Under the pieces are notes generated by a model. The model was given only the letters and a program-made list of their open reading frames with translations. It was not told the origin of the DNA and made no database searches. Of a stretch of DNA of 64,000 nucleotides, positions 10,593 through 18,684 are shown piece by piece (the stretch's first letter is position 1; each line of letters opens with the position of its first letter). The stretch is from positions 1 to 64,000 of the forward strand of contig NZ_JACMSF010000002.1 in NCBI RefSeq assembly GCF_014257025.1, read 5' to 3'. Both the position numbers and the translations under genes were made by a program. The stretch comes from Streptomyces cupreus (lineage in GTDB: Bacteria > Actinomycetota > Actinomycetes > Streptomycetales > Streptomycetaceae).

Positions 10593-11033
10593 ATGACTCA
10601 GGACCGGACTGAACAGGCATTGCTCCAGTTGCTCTCCGAGGGGCACGGCGGTGTGCTGGTGACCCTCAAGCGCGACGGCCGCCCCCAGTTGTCGAACGTC
10701 AGCCACGCCTACTACCCGGACGAGCGGATCATCCGGGTCTCGATCACCGACGATCGCGCCAAGACCCGCAATCTGCGCCGGGACCCACGGGCGTCGTACC
10801 ACGTGACCAGCTCCGACCGATGGGCCTACACCGTCGCCGAGGGCACCGCCGACCTCACGCCCGTCGCGAAGGACCCGCACGACGAGACGGTCGAGGAACT
10901 CATCCGCCTGTACCGCGACGTCCAGGGCGAGCACCCCGACTGGGACGACTTCCGTGCCGCGATGGTCCGGGACCGCCGCCTGGTGCTGCGACTGAAGGTG
11001 GACCGGGCCTACGGAGTCCCGAAGCGCGGCTGA
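10593..11033 (+). CDS. PPOX-class F420-dependent split-barrel oxidoreductase
   Basis: 146 aa, one split-barrel FMN/F420-binding domain. The beginning ALLQLLSEGHGGVLVTLKRDG followed by NVSHAYYPDERIIRVSI and TDDRAKTRNLRRDPRASYHV is the pattern of actinobacterial F420-binding PPOX-class proteins. The actual substrate of most members is unknown. No strong Shine-Dalgarno sequence precedes the ATG. Nothing nearby indicates a pathway. Confidence 0.85.
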   Translation: MTQDRTEQALLQLLSEGHGGVLVTLKRDGRPQLSNVSHAYYPDERIIRVSITDDRAKTRNLRRDPRASYHVTSSDRWAYTVAEGTADLTPVAKDPHDETVEELIRLYRDVQGEHPDWDDFRAAMVRDRRLVLRLKVDRAYGVPKRG

Positions 11034-11157
11034 GCAAGTCGGGTGCAAGGGCCCTTGTGCTGCGACGTCATCTCAGCCCCGGTGGGCGCGATCAGCGCCG
11101 TGCTCGGGGCGGTTGGTTCCGGCGCCCCCGAGACTTAGGCCCCCCGGCGCAGGCCCG

Positions 11158-11535
11158 ATGACCGATTTCCGGCGGAGGTGCGCTGCCGAGCGCTTCTGGG
11201 GCGAGGGGCTGGGGCTGAGCGTCGTATGGCGGGCGGAGGGTGGATCCGAACCCGGTGAGCATGATCTGCTGATGCTCGGCTGGCCCGATGCCGACTGGCA
11301 CCTCGAACTCGTCCATGAGCCCGCCCGTCCCGTCGAGCCTCGGCCGACCGAGGAGGACCTGCTGGTCCTCTATGTCGACGGACCCGTACCGGAGGACCTC
11401 GTCGCGCGGCTCGAAGAGCACGGCGGCAAGCGGGTCCCGTCCCCCAACCCCTACTGGAACCAGTGGGGCGTCACCATCGAGGACCCCGACGGCTACCGTC
11501 TGGTCCTCTGCGAGCGGGGCTGGTCCAACGCGTAA
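11158..11535 (+). CDS. VOC (glyoxalase/bleomycin-resistance) family protein, possibly N-truncated
   Basis: 125 aa. The paired beta-alpha-beta pattern is visible from ERFWGEGLGLSVVW (residues 11-24), then LMLGWPDADWHLELVH, and the C-terminal metal-strand pattern GVTIEDPDGYRLVLCERG. The first beta strand that normally carries one metal-binding His is missing: only about ten Arg-rich residues precede the first helix, whereas family members have about twenty. Either the start lies further upstream behind a frameshift or the gene has lost its beginning. A strong hairpin terminator follows the stop. Confidence 0.65.
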   Translation: MTDFRRRCAAERFWGEGLGLSVVWRAEGGSEPGEHDLLMLGWPDADWHLELVHEPARPVEPRPTEEDLLVLYVDGPVPEDLVARLEEHGGKRVPSPNPYWNQWGVTIEDPDGYRLVLCERGWSNA

Positions 11536-11541
11536 CGGCCC

Positions 11542-11573
11542 GAACCCCGGAGCCGCAACGGCGTCCGGGGTTC
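11542..11573. terminator. Hairpin terminator between convergent genes
   Basis: GAACCCCGGA (11542-11551) pairs perfectly with TCCGGGGTTC (11564-11573), and the loop itself can form an inner GCCG/CGGC stem. It lies between the stops of the VOC gene and the MFS gene and can serve both directions. There is no long U tract, as is usual in Streptomyces. Confidence 0.8.
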
Positions 11574-11589
11574 AGCAGGCGGCAAAGGC

Positions 11590-12936
11590 TCAGGCCGTCA
11601 CCGTCTCCCGCTGGGCCGCCTCGTCGGGCATGCGCTCGCCGAGCTGCTCCGTCGGAACCTTGTGCGTCTCGCGCGCCGACAGTGCGGCGATGACCGGCGG
11701 GACGCACAGGGCGGCCGTGAACAGCGCCACCGCCGACCAGTTGTCGCCGTCCGGGCCCGCGATCTGCGCCGCGAAGGTCACCGCGAAACCGGCGACCGCG
11801 AAGCCGATCTGCGTGCCGATCGCCATGCCGGACAGCCGGACCCGCGTCGAGAACATCTCGCCGTAGAAGGACGGCCAGACGCCGTTCGCGGCGCTGTAGA
11901 CCACACCGAAGGTGACGATGCCGAGCAGCAGGGTCAGCGGGTAGTTGCCCGTCGAGATCGACCACAGGTAGAAGAACATCATCGCCGCGCTGCCCGCCGC
12001 GCCGATCAGGTACACCGGGCGGCGGCCGACGCGGTCCGAGAGCGTGGCCCACAGGGGGATCGCGGCGAGCGCGACGAGGTTCGCCAGCGCACCCACCCAC
12101 AGCATCGACGACCGGCTCATGCCGACGGAGTCGCTCGTCGCGTACGCCAGCGCCCACACCGTGAAGATCGTGCTCACCGAGGCGACGAGCGCGCCCGCGA
12201 TCACCCGCAGCACATCGGCCCAGTGCTCGCGCATCAGCACCGCCAGCGGCAGCTTGACCACGCCTTCCGTCGCCGCCTGCTGGGCGAAGGCCGGAGTCTC
12301 GTCAAGCTTGCGGCGGATGACGTAGCCGACGACGGCGACCGCGATGCTCATCCAGAACGGCACCCGCCAGCCCCACGCCAGCAACTGCTCCTCGGGGAGC
12401 GCGGCGATCGGGATGAAGACGAGCGTGGCGAGCAGTTGGCCGCCCTGGGTGCCGCTGAGGGTGAAGCTGGTGAAGAAGCCGCGCCGGTGCGGTGGCGCGT
12501 GTTCCAGGGTCATCGAGTTCGCGCTGGCCTGCTCGCCGGCCGCGGAGATGCCCTGGAGGACCCGGCAGAGCACCAGCAGCACCGGGGCGAGCGTGCCGAC
12601 CTGGTCCCGGGTGGGCAGACAGCCGATCAGGAACGTCGACAGGCCCATCAGGATCAGCGTGAAGACCATGATCTTCTTACGGCCGAGTCGGTCGCCGTAG
12701 TGGCCGAGGAAGAGCGCGCCGATCGGGCGGGCGGCGTAGGCGACACCGAAGGTGGCCAGCGACAGCAGGGTCGCGGTGGCCGGGTCGGACTCGTCGAAGA
12801 AGACCTCGGGGAAGATCAGGGCGGCCGCGCTGCCGTAGATGAAGAAGTCGTAGTACTCCAGGGCGCTGCCGATCCACGCGGCGGTCGCGGCTTTCTTCGG
12901 CTGCCCGGGCGGGGCGGCGGGGGTGGGGACGGACAC
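11590..12936 (-). CDS. MFS transporter, metabolite:H+ symporter (MHS) family, probable shikimate/quinate importer
   Basis: 448 aa with twelve predicted helices. Family signatures are SALEYYDFFIYG at residue 24, GALFLGHYGDRLGRKKIM in loop 2-3 and LSDRVGRRPVYLIG in loop 8-9. MHS transporters carry carboxylic acids, betaine, shikimate or citrate with protons. The substrate call is contextual: the gene shares a 24-bp operator architecture with the shikimate dehydrogenase / dehydroshikimate dehydratase operon, and the TetR gene lies immediately upstream. It ends at a terminator hairpin shared with the VOC gene. Confidence 0.87.
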   Translation of the reverse strand: MSVPTPAAPPGQPKKAATAAWIGSALEYYDFFIYGSAAALIFPEVFFDESDPATATLLSLATFGVAYAARPIGALFLGHYGDRLGRKKIMVFTLILMGLSTFLIGCLPTRDQVGTLAPVLLVLCRVLQGISAAGEQASANSMTLEHAPPHRRGFFTSFTLSGTQGGQLLATLVFIPIAALPEEQLLAWGWRVPFWMSIAVAVVGYVIRRKLDETPAFAQQAATEGVVKLPLAVLMREHWADVLRVIAGALVASVSTIFTVWALAYATSDSVGMSRSSMLWVGALANLVALAAIPLWATLSDRVGRRPVYLIGAAGSAAMMFFYLWSISTGNYPLTLLLGIVTFGVVYSAANGVWPSFYGEMFSTRVRLSGMAIGTQIGFAVAGFAVTFAAQIAGPDGDNWSAVALFTAALCVPPVIAALSARETHKVPTEQLGERMPDEAAQRETVTA

Positions 12937-13003
12937 GGCGGCTCCTTTGAGGGAACTCCAACTTAAGGGGAGTGAGCGGAGGGGGAAAGGGCCGGATCTT
13001 CGG

Positions 13004-13027
13004 CTAATTAACCCACTGGATAGTTAG
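13004..13027. promoter_or_regulatory. Candidate TetR operator in the MFS promoter
   Basis: A 9-6-9 inverted repeat, CTAATTAAC - 6 nt - GATAGTTAG, with 7 of 9 paired positions. It lies 68 bp upstream of the MFS start and has the same outer CTAA...TTAG arms and spacing as the site at 13865-13888. Confidence 0.6.
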
Positions 13028-13112
13028 TACCGGTGGGAAGGGATGTTGCGCCCGCGTTTCCCGCGTGTCAAGGGGTCGTGCCGTACGAAGGTGCCGCGCG
13101 CCCGGTGTGCGG

Positions 13113-13778
13113 TCAGTCCGCCGCGCGCTCCGCCGTCAGGTACGCGATCACCATGTCGCCGAGCATGGTGCGGTAGTGCTCGCGCTGGGCCGGATCGACG
13201 AGGTCGCGGCCGAACAGGGCGCCGAAGGTGTGCCGGTTGGCGACCCGGAAGAAGCAGAAGGAGCTGATCATCGCGTGCAGGTCGACGGCGTCCACGTCGG
13301 CGGTGAACAGGCCGGACTCCTGCCCGGCCGCCAGGATGCGGCGGATCACGTCCAGCGCCGGTGAGCCGATCTTGCCCAGCTTCTCGGAGGCGGCGATGTG
13401 CTCGGCGCCGTGGATGTTCTCGATGCTGACCAGGCGGATGAAGTCGGGGTGTGCCTCATGGTGGTCGAAGGTCACCTCCGCCAGGCGCCGGATGGCCGCG
13501 ACGGGGTCCAGATGCTCGACGTCGAGCTGCTGCTCGGCCTCGCGGATCACGCCGTACGCCCGCTCGAGTACGGCCGTGAACAGCTGTTCCTTGCCGCCGA
13601 AGTAGTAGTAGATCATCCGCTTCGTGGTGCGGGTGCGGGCGGCGATCTCGTCGACGCGGGCGCCGTCGTAGCCGGCGCGTGCGAACTCCTGGGTCGCCAC
13701 GTCGAGGATCTCGGCCTGGGTGCGGGCGGCGTCACGGATGCGTCCGCCGTGCCGTGCCTGTTCGTCGACGCTGGTCAT
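13113..13778 (-). CDS. TetR-family transcriptional regulator
   Basis: 221 aa. The N-terminal helix-turn-helix spans about residues 20-65 (ILDVATQEFARAGYDGARVDEIA then TKRMIYYYFGGKEQLF), followed by an all-helical ligand domain that resembles the TetR_C domain of regulators of aromatic and shikimate catabolism. The ATG at 13778 has AAGGAAC upstream and fits the family start better than a longer frame. It is divergent from the shikimate dehydrogenase gene and upstream of the MFS gene. The two matching 24-bp palindromes flanking it suggest that it represses both units and responds to a pathway intermediate. Confidence 0.88.
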   Translation of the reverse strand: MTSVDEQARHGGRIRDAARTQAEILDVATQEFARAGYDGARVDEIAARTRTTKRMIYYYFGGKEQLFTAVLERAYGVIREAEQQLDVEHLDPVAAIRRLAEVTFDHHEAHPDFIRLVSIENIHGAEHIAASEKLGKIGSPALDVIRRILAAGQESGLFTADVDAVDLHAMISSFCFFRVANRHTFGALFGRDLVDPAQREHYRTMLGDMVIAYLTAERAAD

Positions 13779-13864
13779 CGGGTTCCTTCGGGCGAGGGAC
13801 AGGTGTCGCGATTGTAAGAGCTCGGCCCGGACCACTTCCTCTGCCCGGGGAAGCAGTGCTATGA

Positions 13865-13888
13865 CTAACGTACTAGTTCGTACATTAG
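13865..13888. promoter_or_regulatory. Candidate TetR operator upstream of the shikimate dehydrogenase gene
   Basis: CTAACGTAC - TAGTTC - GTACATTAG, an inverted repeat with 8 of 9 pairs. It sits 19 bp before the dehydrogenase start and 87 bp before the TetR start, and matches the layout of the site at 13004-13027. Confidence 0.7.
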
Positions 13889-13906
13889 CTGCCCTGGAGG
13901 TCCGCG

Positions 13907-14782
13907 GTGCCCAAGGACTCGTATCTCGTCGGACTGATCGGTTCCGGTATCGGACCCTCGCTCAGCCCGGCCCTCCACGAGCGGGAGGCCGACCGGCAGG
14001 GGCTCAGGTATGTGTATCGGCTGATCGACATCGACGTCCTCGGTGTACCGCCCGAGCGGGTCGGCGAGCTGGTGCGGGCCGCGCGCGATCTCGGCTTCGA
14101 CGGGCTCAACATCACGCACCCGTGCAAGCAGCTCGTCATCGAGCACCTCGACGCCCTGTCCCAGCAGGCCGAGGCGCTCGGCGCGGTCAACACCGTCGTC
14201 TTCGACGCCGGGCGGGCCGTCGGCCACAACACCGACGTCACCGGTTTCGCCGCGTCCTTCGCGCGCGGGCTGCCCGACGCGCCCCTGGAGCGGGTCGTCC
14301 AGCTCGGCGCGGGCGGCGCGGGGGCGGCCGTGGCGCATGCCACCCTCACCCTCGGCGCCGAGCGGGTCACGGTCGTCGACGCGCTGCCCGAGCGGGCGGC
14401 CGACCTCGCCGACTCCCTGAACCGGCACTTCGGCGAGGGGCGGGCCGCCACCGCGTCCCCGGACCGGCTGGCCGAGCTGCTCGGCGTGGCCGACGGCATC
14501 GTGCACGCCACCCCGACCGGCATGGCGGCCCACCCCGGCCTGCCCTTCCCCGCCGAGCTGCTGCACCCCGGGCTGTGGGTCGCCGAGGTGGTCTACCGGC
14601 CGTTGGAGACCGAACTGCTCCGCACCGCCCGGGAGCTGGGCTGCGCCACCCTCGACGGCGGCGGTATGGCCGTGTTCCAGGCCGTGGACGCGTTCCGGCT
14701 GTTCACCGGGCGGGAGCCGGAGAGCGCGCGGATGCTCGCGGAGTTCGCCGCGCTGACCGACGTCATGGCCGCACCGCAGTAA
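13907..14782 (+). CDS. aroE: Shikimate/quinate dehydrogenase family protein (catabolic AroE/QsuD type)
   Basis: 291 aa. Shikimate-binding serines are in GPSLSPALH (S18, S20), the catalytic Lys is K74 in NITHPCK, and the partner Asp is in GHNTDVTGF near residue 111. The Rossmann loop is LGAGGAGAAVAHA, followed by VVDALPERA, whose acidic residue after the second strand favours NAD+ over NADP+, as expected of a catabolic enzyme. GTG start with CTGGAGG upstream. It is followed after 25 bp by the QsuB-type dehydratase, so it probably oxidises quinate or shikimate to the 3-dehydro acids. Confidence 0.88.
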   Translation: MPKDSYLVGLIGSGIGPSLSPALHEREADRQGLRYVYRLIDIDVLGVPPERVGELVRAARDLGFDGLNITHPCKQLVIEHLDALSQQAEALGAVNTVVFDAGRAVGHNTDVTGFAASFARGLPDAPLERVVQLGAGGAGAAVAHATLTLGAERVTVVDALPERAADLADSLNRHFGEGRAATASPDRLAELLGVADGIVHATPTGMAAHPGLPFPAELLHPGLWVAEVVYRPLETELLRTARELGCATLDGGGMAVFQAVDAFRLFTGREPESARMLAEFAALTDVMAAPQ

Positions 14783-14807
14783 ACCCCGCAGTAAGAGAGG
14801 TACCGAC

Positions 14808-16592
14808 GTGCGTACGTCCATCGCCACCGTCTCCCTCAGTGGATCTCTCACCGAGAAGCTCACGGCCGCTGCCCGGGCCGGCTTCGACGGCGTGGAGATC
14901 TTCGAGAACGACCTGCTGGCCAGCCCGCTGACCCCCGAGGAGATCCGCGCCCGCTGTGCGGATCTGGGGCTGACCGTCGACCTCTACCAGCCGATGCGGG
15001 ACATCGAGGCGGTGCCCGAGGACGTCTTCGCGCGCAATCTGCGCCGGGCCCGGCACAAGTTCGAGCTGATGGGCCGCCTCGGCGCCGACACCGTGCTCGT
15101 CTGCTCCAGCGTCTCCCCGCAGGCGATGGACGACGACGACCTCGCGGCCCGGCAGCTCGCCGAACTCGCCGACCTCGCCCAGGACTTCGGCATCCGCGTC
15201 GCCTACGAGGCGCTCGCCTGGGGACGGCACGTCAGTACGTACGACCACGCCTGGCGCATCGTCGAGCAGGCCGACCACCCGGCCCTGGGCACCTGCCTGG
15301 ACAGCTTCCACATCCTCTCCCGGGGCTCCGACCCGAAAGGCATCGAGGACATCCCCGGCGAGAAGATCTTCTTCCTGCAACTGGCCGACGCCCCGCTGCT
15401 CGGCATGGACGTCCTGCAGTGGAGCCGCCACCACCGCTGCTTCCCCGGCCAGGGCGGCTTCGACGTGGCCGGGCTCGTCCGGCACGTGCTGCGCACCGGA
15501 TACGAAGGACCGCTCTCGCTGGAGGTCTTCAACGACGTCTTCCGGCAGGCCGAGGCCGGCCCCACCGCCGTGGACGCCCAGCGCTCCCTGCTGGTCCTCC
15601 AGGAGTCCGTGGGCCTCGCCGAGCCGCCCGCACCCGTCGTCCCCACCGGGGTCGCCTTCGCCGAACTCCTCACCCCTGACGCCGAACCGGTCTCGGCCGT
15701 GCTGTCCGCCCTGGGCTTCGCCCGCACCGCACGGCACCGCAGCAAGCCGGTCGACCTCTGGCAGCAGGGCGAGGCCCGGATCCTGGTCAACACCGGCGGT
15801 GCCGCACGCCGCGAGAGCGTCCGACTCACCGCCATCGGCCTGGAGTCACCCGACCCCACGGGCGCCGCCCGCCGCGCCGAGGCCCTCCTCGCCCCGGTGC
15901 TGCCCCGCCGCCGCGCCCCCGAGGACGCGGCCCTGGACGCCGTGGCCGCCCCCGACGGCACGGAACTGTTCTTCTGCGGCGCCCTGTCCGACTGGCGGGG
16001 CGACTTCGAGGACGTAGCGCACACCCCGGCGGCCACCGCCGTGACCGGCGTCGACCATCTCGCGCTCACCCAGCCCTGGCACCACTTCGACGAGGCGACC
16101 CTCTTCCACCGCGGTGTCCTCGGCCTGCACGCCCAGCCGAGCGTGGACGTCGCCGACCCCTACGGCCTGCTGCGCAGCCGCGCCGTCACCAACGCCGACG
16201 GCAGCGTCCGTATCGCCCTGACCGTGCGCGCGGCTCCGGGGGACGACACGGTCCACGCCCAGCACATCGCCCTCGCCACGGACGACGTGGTCACGGCGGC
16301 CCGGCGCTTCCGCGAGGCGGGCGGCGGCCCGCTCCCCGTCCCGGCCAACTACTACGACGACCTGGCGGCCCGATTCGACTTCGCCGACGGCGAGTTGGAG
16401 ACCTACCGCGAACTGGGCATCCTCTACGACCGGGACACGGGCGGCGCCTTCCGGCACTGCTACACCCAGACCGTGGGGCGGGTGTTCTTCGAACTCGTCC
16501 AGCGTGACGACGGCTATCGGGGCTACGGCGCCCAGAACGCGCCGGTGCGGCTGGCGGCGCAGCATGCGGTGCGGGCGGTCACTGGCGGTTGA
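14808..16592 (+). CDS. qsuB: QsuB-type 3-dehydroshikimate dehydratase (sugar-isomerase fold plus HPPD-like domain)
   Basis: 594 aa, a two-domain protein as in Corynebacterium QsuB. The N-terminal TIM barrel (residues 1-270) keeps the four metal ligands E134 (in YEAL), D165 (CLDSFH), Q191 (LQLAD) and E239 (LEVFND), and should dehydrate 3-dehydroshikimate to protocatechuate. The C-terminal half (about 285-590) is a VOC/4-hydroxyphenylpyruvate-dioxygenase-like domain with VDHLALT, QHIALATDD and a final FFELVQR. GTG start; coupled by proximity to the dehydrogenase. No protocatechuate ring-cleavage genes lie in the window. The 3' end overlaps the convergent membrane-protein gene by 14 bp. Confidence 0.9.
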   Translation: MRTSIATVSLSGSLTEKLTAAARAGFDGVEIFENDLLASPLTPEEIRARCADLGLTVDLYQPMRDIEAVPEDVFARNLRRARHKFELMGRLGADTVLVCSSVSPQAMDDDDLAARQLAELADLAQDFGIRVAYEALAWGRHVSTYDHAWRIVEQADHPALGTCLDSFHILSRGSDPKGIEDIPGEKIFFLQLADAPLLGMDVLQWSRHHRCFPGQGGFDVAGLVRHVLRTGYEGPLSLEVFNDVFRQAEAGPTAVDAQRSLLVLQESVGLAEPPAPVVPTGVAFAELLTPDAEPVSAVLSALGFARTARHRSKPVDLWQQGEARILVNTGGAARRESVRLTAIGLESPDPTGAARRAEALLAPVLPRRRAPEDAALDAVAAPDGTELFFCGALSDWRGDFEDVAHTPAATAVTGVDHLALTQPWHHFDEATLFHRGVLGLHAQPSVDVADPYGLLRSRAVTNADGSVRIALTVRAAPGDDTVHAQHIALATDDVVTAARRFREAGGGPLPVPANYYDDLAARFDFADGELETYRELGILYDRDTGGAFRHCYTQTVGRVFFELVQRDDGYRGYGAQNAPVRLAAQHAVRAVTGG

Positions 16593-18042
16593 CCGTGCGG
16601 GTCACACCGGCCAGGATCGCCGTGGCCAGGACCCAGCCGGTGAGGACGAGGACGTACGACAGCGCCTGGCACCAGCCCGCCGGGTCGAAGGCGCCCTCCT
16701 GGCCGAAGGAGATCACCGGCAGCAGCAGGTCGAGGGTGAAGAAGACGGCGTTGAAGTGTGGTGCCTCGTCGGCCTTCAGCGGCTGGGGCTCGTTGAGCGC
16801 GTATGTCACCGAGCCGACGGCGAGCAGTGACACCAGCCAGCCGAAGGCGCGCAGCGGGCGGAAGCCGTAGCCGACGGTCGCGTCCTGGACGTGCCCCCAC
16901 ATGCGGCCGTACCAGGAGAGCGTGGAGCGGTGTCTGCGCTGTTTGGCGAGCTGGACGAGACGGGCCGCGTTGTCGTCGCCGATGCGGCGGTAGGCGGCGG
17001 TCAACTGCTCATAGGCGTGCGGCACATAGCCGTCGCGGTCCCGCTCCAGCATGGCCAGCCGGCGCTCGGCGGGCTCGTGCGGGGTGAGGGTGGTGTAGAC
17101 GAGGTTGTCGAGCCGGACCTCCGCCGGAACCATCTCCGGTTCCAGGAACAGGTCGTCGATCACCGCGCGGCGCAGATTGAGCGTGCCCTCGGGCGGCGGG
17201 CCCTTGCGCAGCCACAGCTCCCCGATCATGCTGCTGCGTGCCCGCAGTGTGGCGTCGCCGGGATTGGACAGGCGGGCGTACGACAGGTCCAGGCGGCCCG
17301 CGATCCGGGCACCCCTGAGGCCGATCCAGCCGTGGATCTCGGCCCGGCGGAGCTGGAGGTCGCCCTCGACGGTGAGTGTCTGTCCGTCGATCGCGATCAG
17401 GCCGGGCCGGTCCAGCTGTGCGTCGGTCAGGTTGACCGACCCGCTGATGGTGGCTCCGCTGAGCCGGAGTTCCCCCTGGGCGCGCATCCCGGGCGCCCAC
17501 AAGTCGTCGTTGATGACGGCCTGGTTGAGCCTGAGCACGGGCTCCGAGGGGTCGGGCGCGGTCAGTTCGGCGCCGTCGAGGAACACCGCGCCCGATATCT
17601 GGGCGCCCGCGAGTGACAGCGGCCCCTGGACGCGGCAGTCGGTCAAGCGGAGGGTGCCGTCGACGCGGGCGGCGCCGAGGCCCACCCCGGGCAGCACGGA
17701 GCCGCGCAGGCTGAGCCGGCGCAGCTGGATGCCGTAGAGCTCCGGACGTTCGTCGAAGTGGCAGCCGATCAGCCGGACCGGGTGGTCGATGACGGCGTGG
17801 GTGAGATCGAGCACGCCGGTGATCCGGGCGCCGGTGACCCAGAGGACGGCGATCTCCCCCTCCTCCTGGGGCGCGCTGACCAGTAAGGCCCTCAACACCG
17901 AGGCGCGCAGGGTGCGTTCCGGCCCCCAGTCGGCGCCGCCCGCCGTGTCCTCGTCCCCGGCGGTGCCGAAGTCCACCTGCTCACCGCGCGGGAACGCCCG
18001 CCACACCCGCAGTTCGGCCGCCGTCAGATCGTTGATCTCCAT
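16579..18042 (-). CDS. Pentapeptide-like repeat protein with C-terminal membrane domain
   Basis: 487 aa, no confident family name. Residues about 65-310 form a long run of short beta-helix-like repeats (for example ARITGVLDLTHAVI, AQISGAVFLDGAEL, ATISGSVNLTDAQL), resembling degenerate pentapeptide repeats. Residues about 325-375 are a charged helical linker with a TPR-like stretch (YEQLTAAYRRIGDDNAARL). The C-terminus has three hydrophobic segments (about 400-420, 430-450 and 460-480), the middle one, FFTLDLLLPVISFG, looking like a re-entrant pore helix. It could be a membrane-tethered scaffold or an ion-channel-like protein. Convergent with qsuB by a 14-bp overlap. Confidence 0.7.
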   Translation of the reverse strand: MEINDLTAAELRVWRAFPRGEQVDFGTAGDEDTAGGADWGPERTLRASVLRALLVSAPQEEGEIAVLWVTGARITGVLDLTHAVIDHPVRLIGCHFDERPELYGIQLRRLSLRGSVLPGVGLGAARVDGTLRLTDCRVQGPLSLAGAQISGAVFLDGAELTAPDPSEPVLRLNQAVINDDLWAPGMRAQGELRLSGATISGSVNLTDAQLDRPGLIAIDGQTLTVEGDLQLRRAEIHGWIGLRGARIAGRLDLSYARLSNPGDATLRARSSMIGELWLRKGPPPEGTLNLRRAVIDDLFLEPEMVPAEVRLDNLVYTTLTPHEPAERRLAMLERDRDGYVPHAYEQLTAAYRRIGDDNAARLVQLAKQRRHRSTLSWYGRMWGHVQDATVGYGFRPLRAFGWLVSLLAVGSVTYALNEPQPLKADEAPHFNAVFFTLDLLLPVISFGQEGAFDPAGWCQALSYVLVLTGWVLATAILAGVTRTVNRQ

Positions 18043-18088
18043 CGCTGGGGACTCTGACCCGGCCGAACCACGGGTGTCAACCGCGCCT

Positions 18089-18676
18089 TTAAGGACGCGT
18101 GTTCCACTCCGCGATCACCGGCCGCCCATGCTCCAACGACAGCCGGCTCACCGTCCCGGTCGCCAACTGGAACAGCCGTCCCTCCGCCGGGGACAGCCCC
18201 AGCCGCCGTGCCGTGAGGACGCGCAGGAAGTGGGCGTGGGCCACCAGCACCACGTCCCCGTGCGGCAGAGCGCCGTCCACGCGGGACAGGACACGGTCGG
18301 CCCGTTTCCCCACCTCCGTCGGAGACTCGCCGGGGTGCCCGTCCGGGCCCGGTGGGACGCCGTCGGTCCACAGGTACCAGTCGGGGCGGGTGCGGTGTAT
18401 CTCGCGGGTGGTGATGCCCTCGTAGCCGCCGTAGTCCCACTCGCGGAGGTCTTCGGTGGGCAACGCCCCGATGATGCCCGCGAGTTCGGCGGTGCGGCGG
18501 GCGCGGCCCAGGGGGCTGGTCAGCGCCAGGGAGAAGGTCCGGGACGAGAGGAGCGGAGCGAGCGACTTGGCCTGTTCCTCGCCGTGCTCGGTGAGGGGCA
18601 GGTCGGTCCAGCTGGTGTGCTGTCCCGACACGCTCCACTCCGTCTCGCCATGGCGGACCAGCAGTAGATCCCCCAT
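18089..18676 (-). CDS. Histidine phosphatase family protein (phosphoglycerate-mutase-like)
   Basis: 195 aa. The phosphohistidine motif RHGET is at residues 8-12, SPLGRARRTAEL supplies the second Arg, and the second catalytic His is in VLVAHAHFLRVL near 149. It lies 8 bp after gnd on the same strand and probably ends the pentose-phosphate operon. The family covers sugar-phosphate and nucleotide phosphatases; a sugar-phosphate substrate is a contextual guess. Confidence 0.88.
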   Translation of the reverse strand: MGDLLLVRHGETEWSVSGQHTSWTDLPLTEHGEEQAKSLAPLLSSRTFSLALTSPLGRARRTAELAGIIGALPTEDLREWDYGGYEGITTREIHRTRPDWYLWTDGVPPGPDGHPGESPTEVGKRADRVLSRVDGALPHGDVVLVAHAHFLRVLTARRLGLSPAEGRLFQLATGTVSRLSLEHGRPVIAEWNTRP

Positions 18677-18684
18677 GGCCGGAC

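Noticed and set aside
18043..18088. Terminator after the histidine phosphatase gene
   Set aside because: Only a 4-bp CGCG/CGCG pairing is visible; too weak to annotate.
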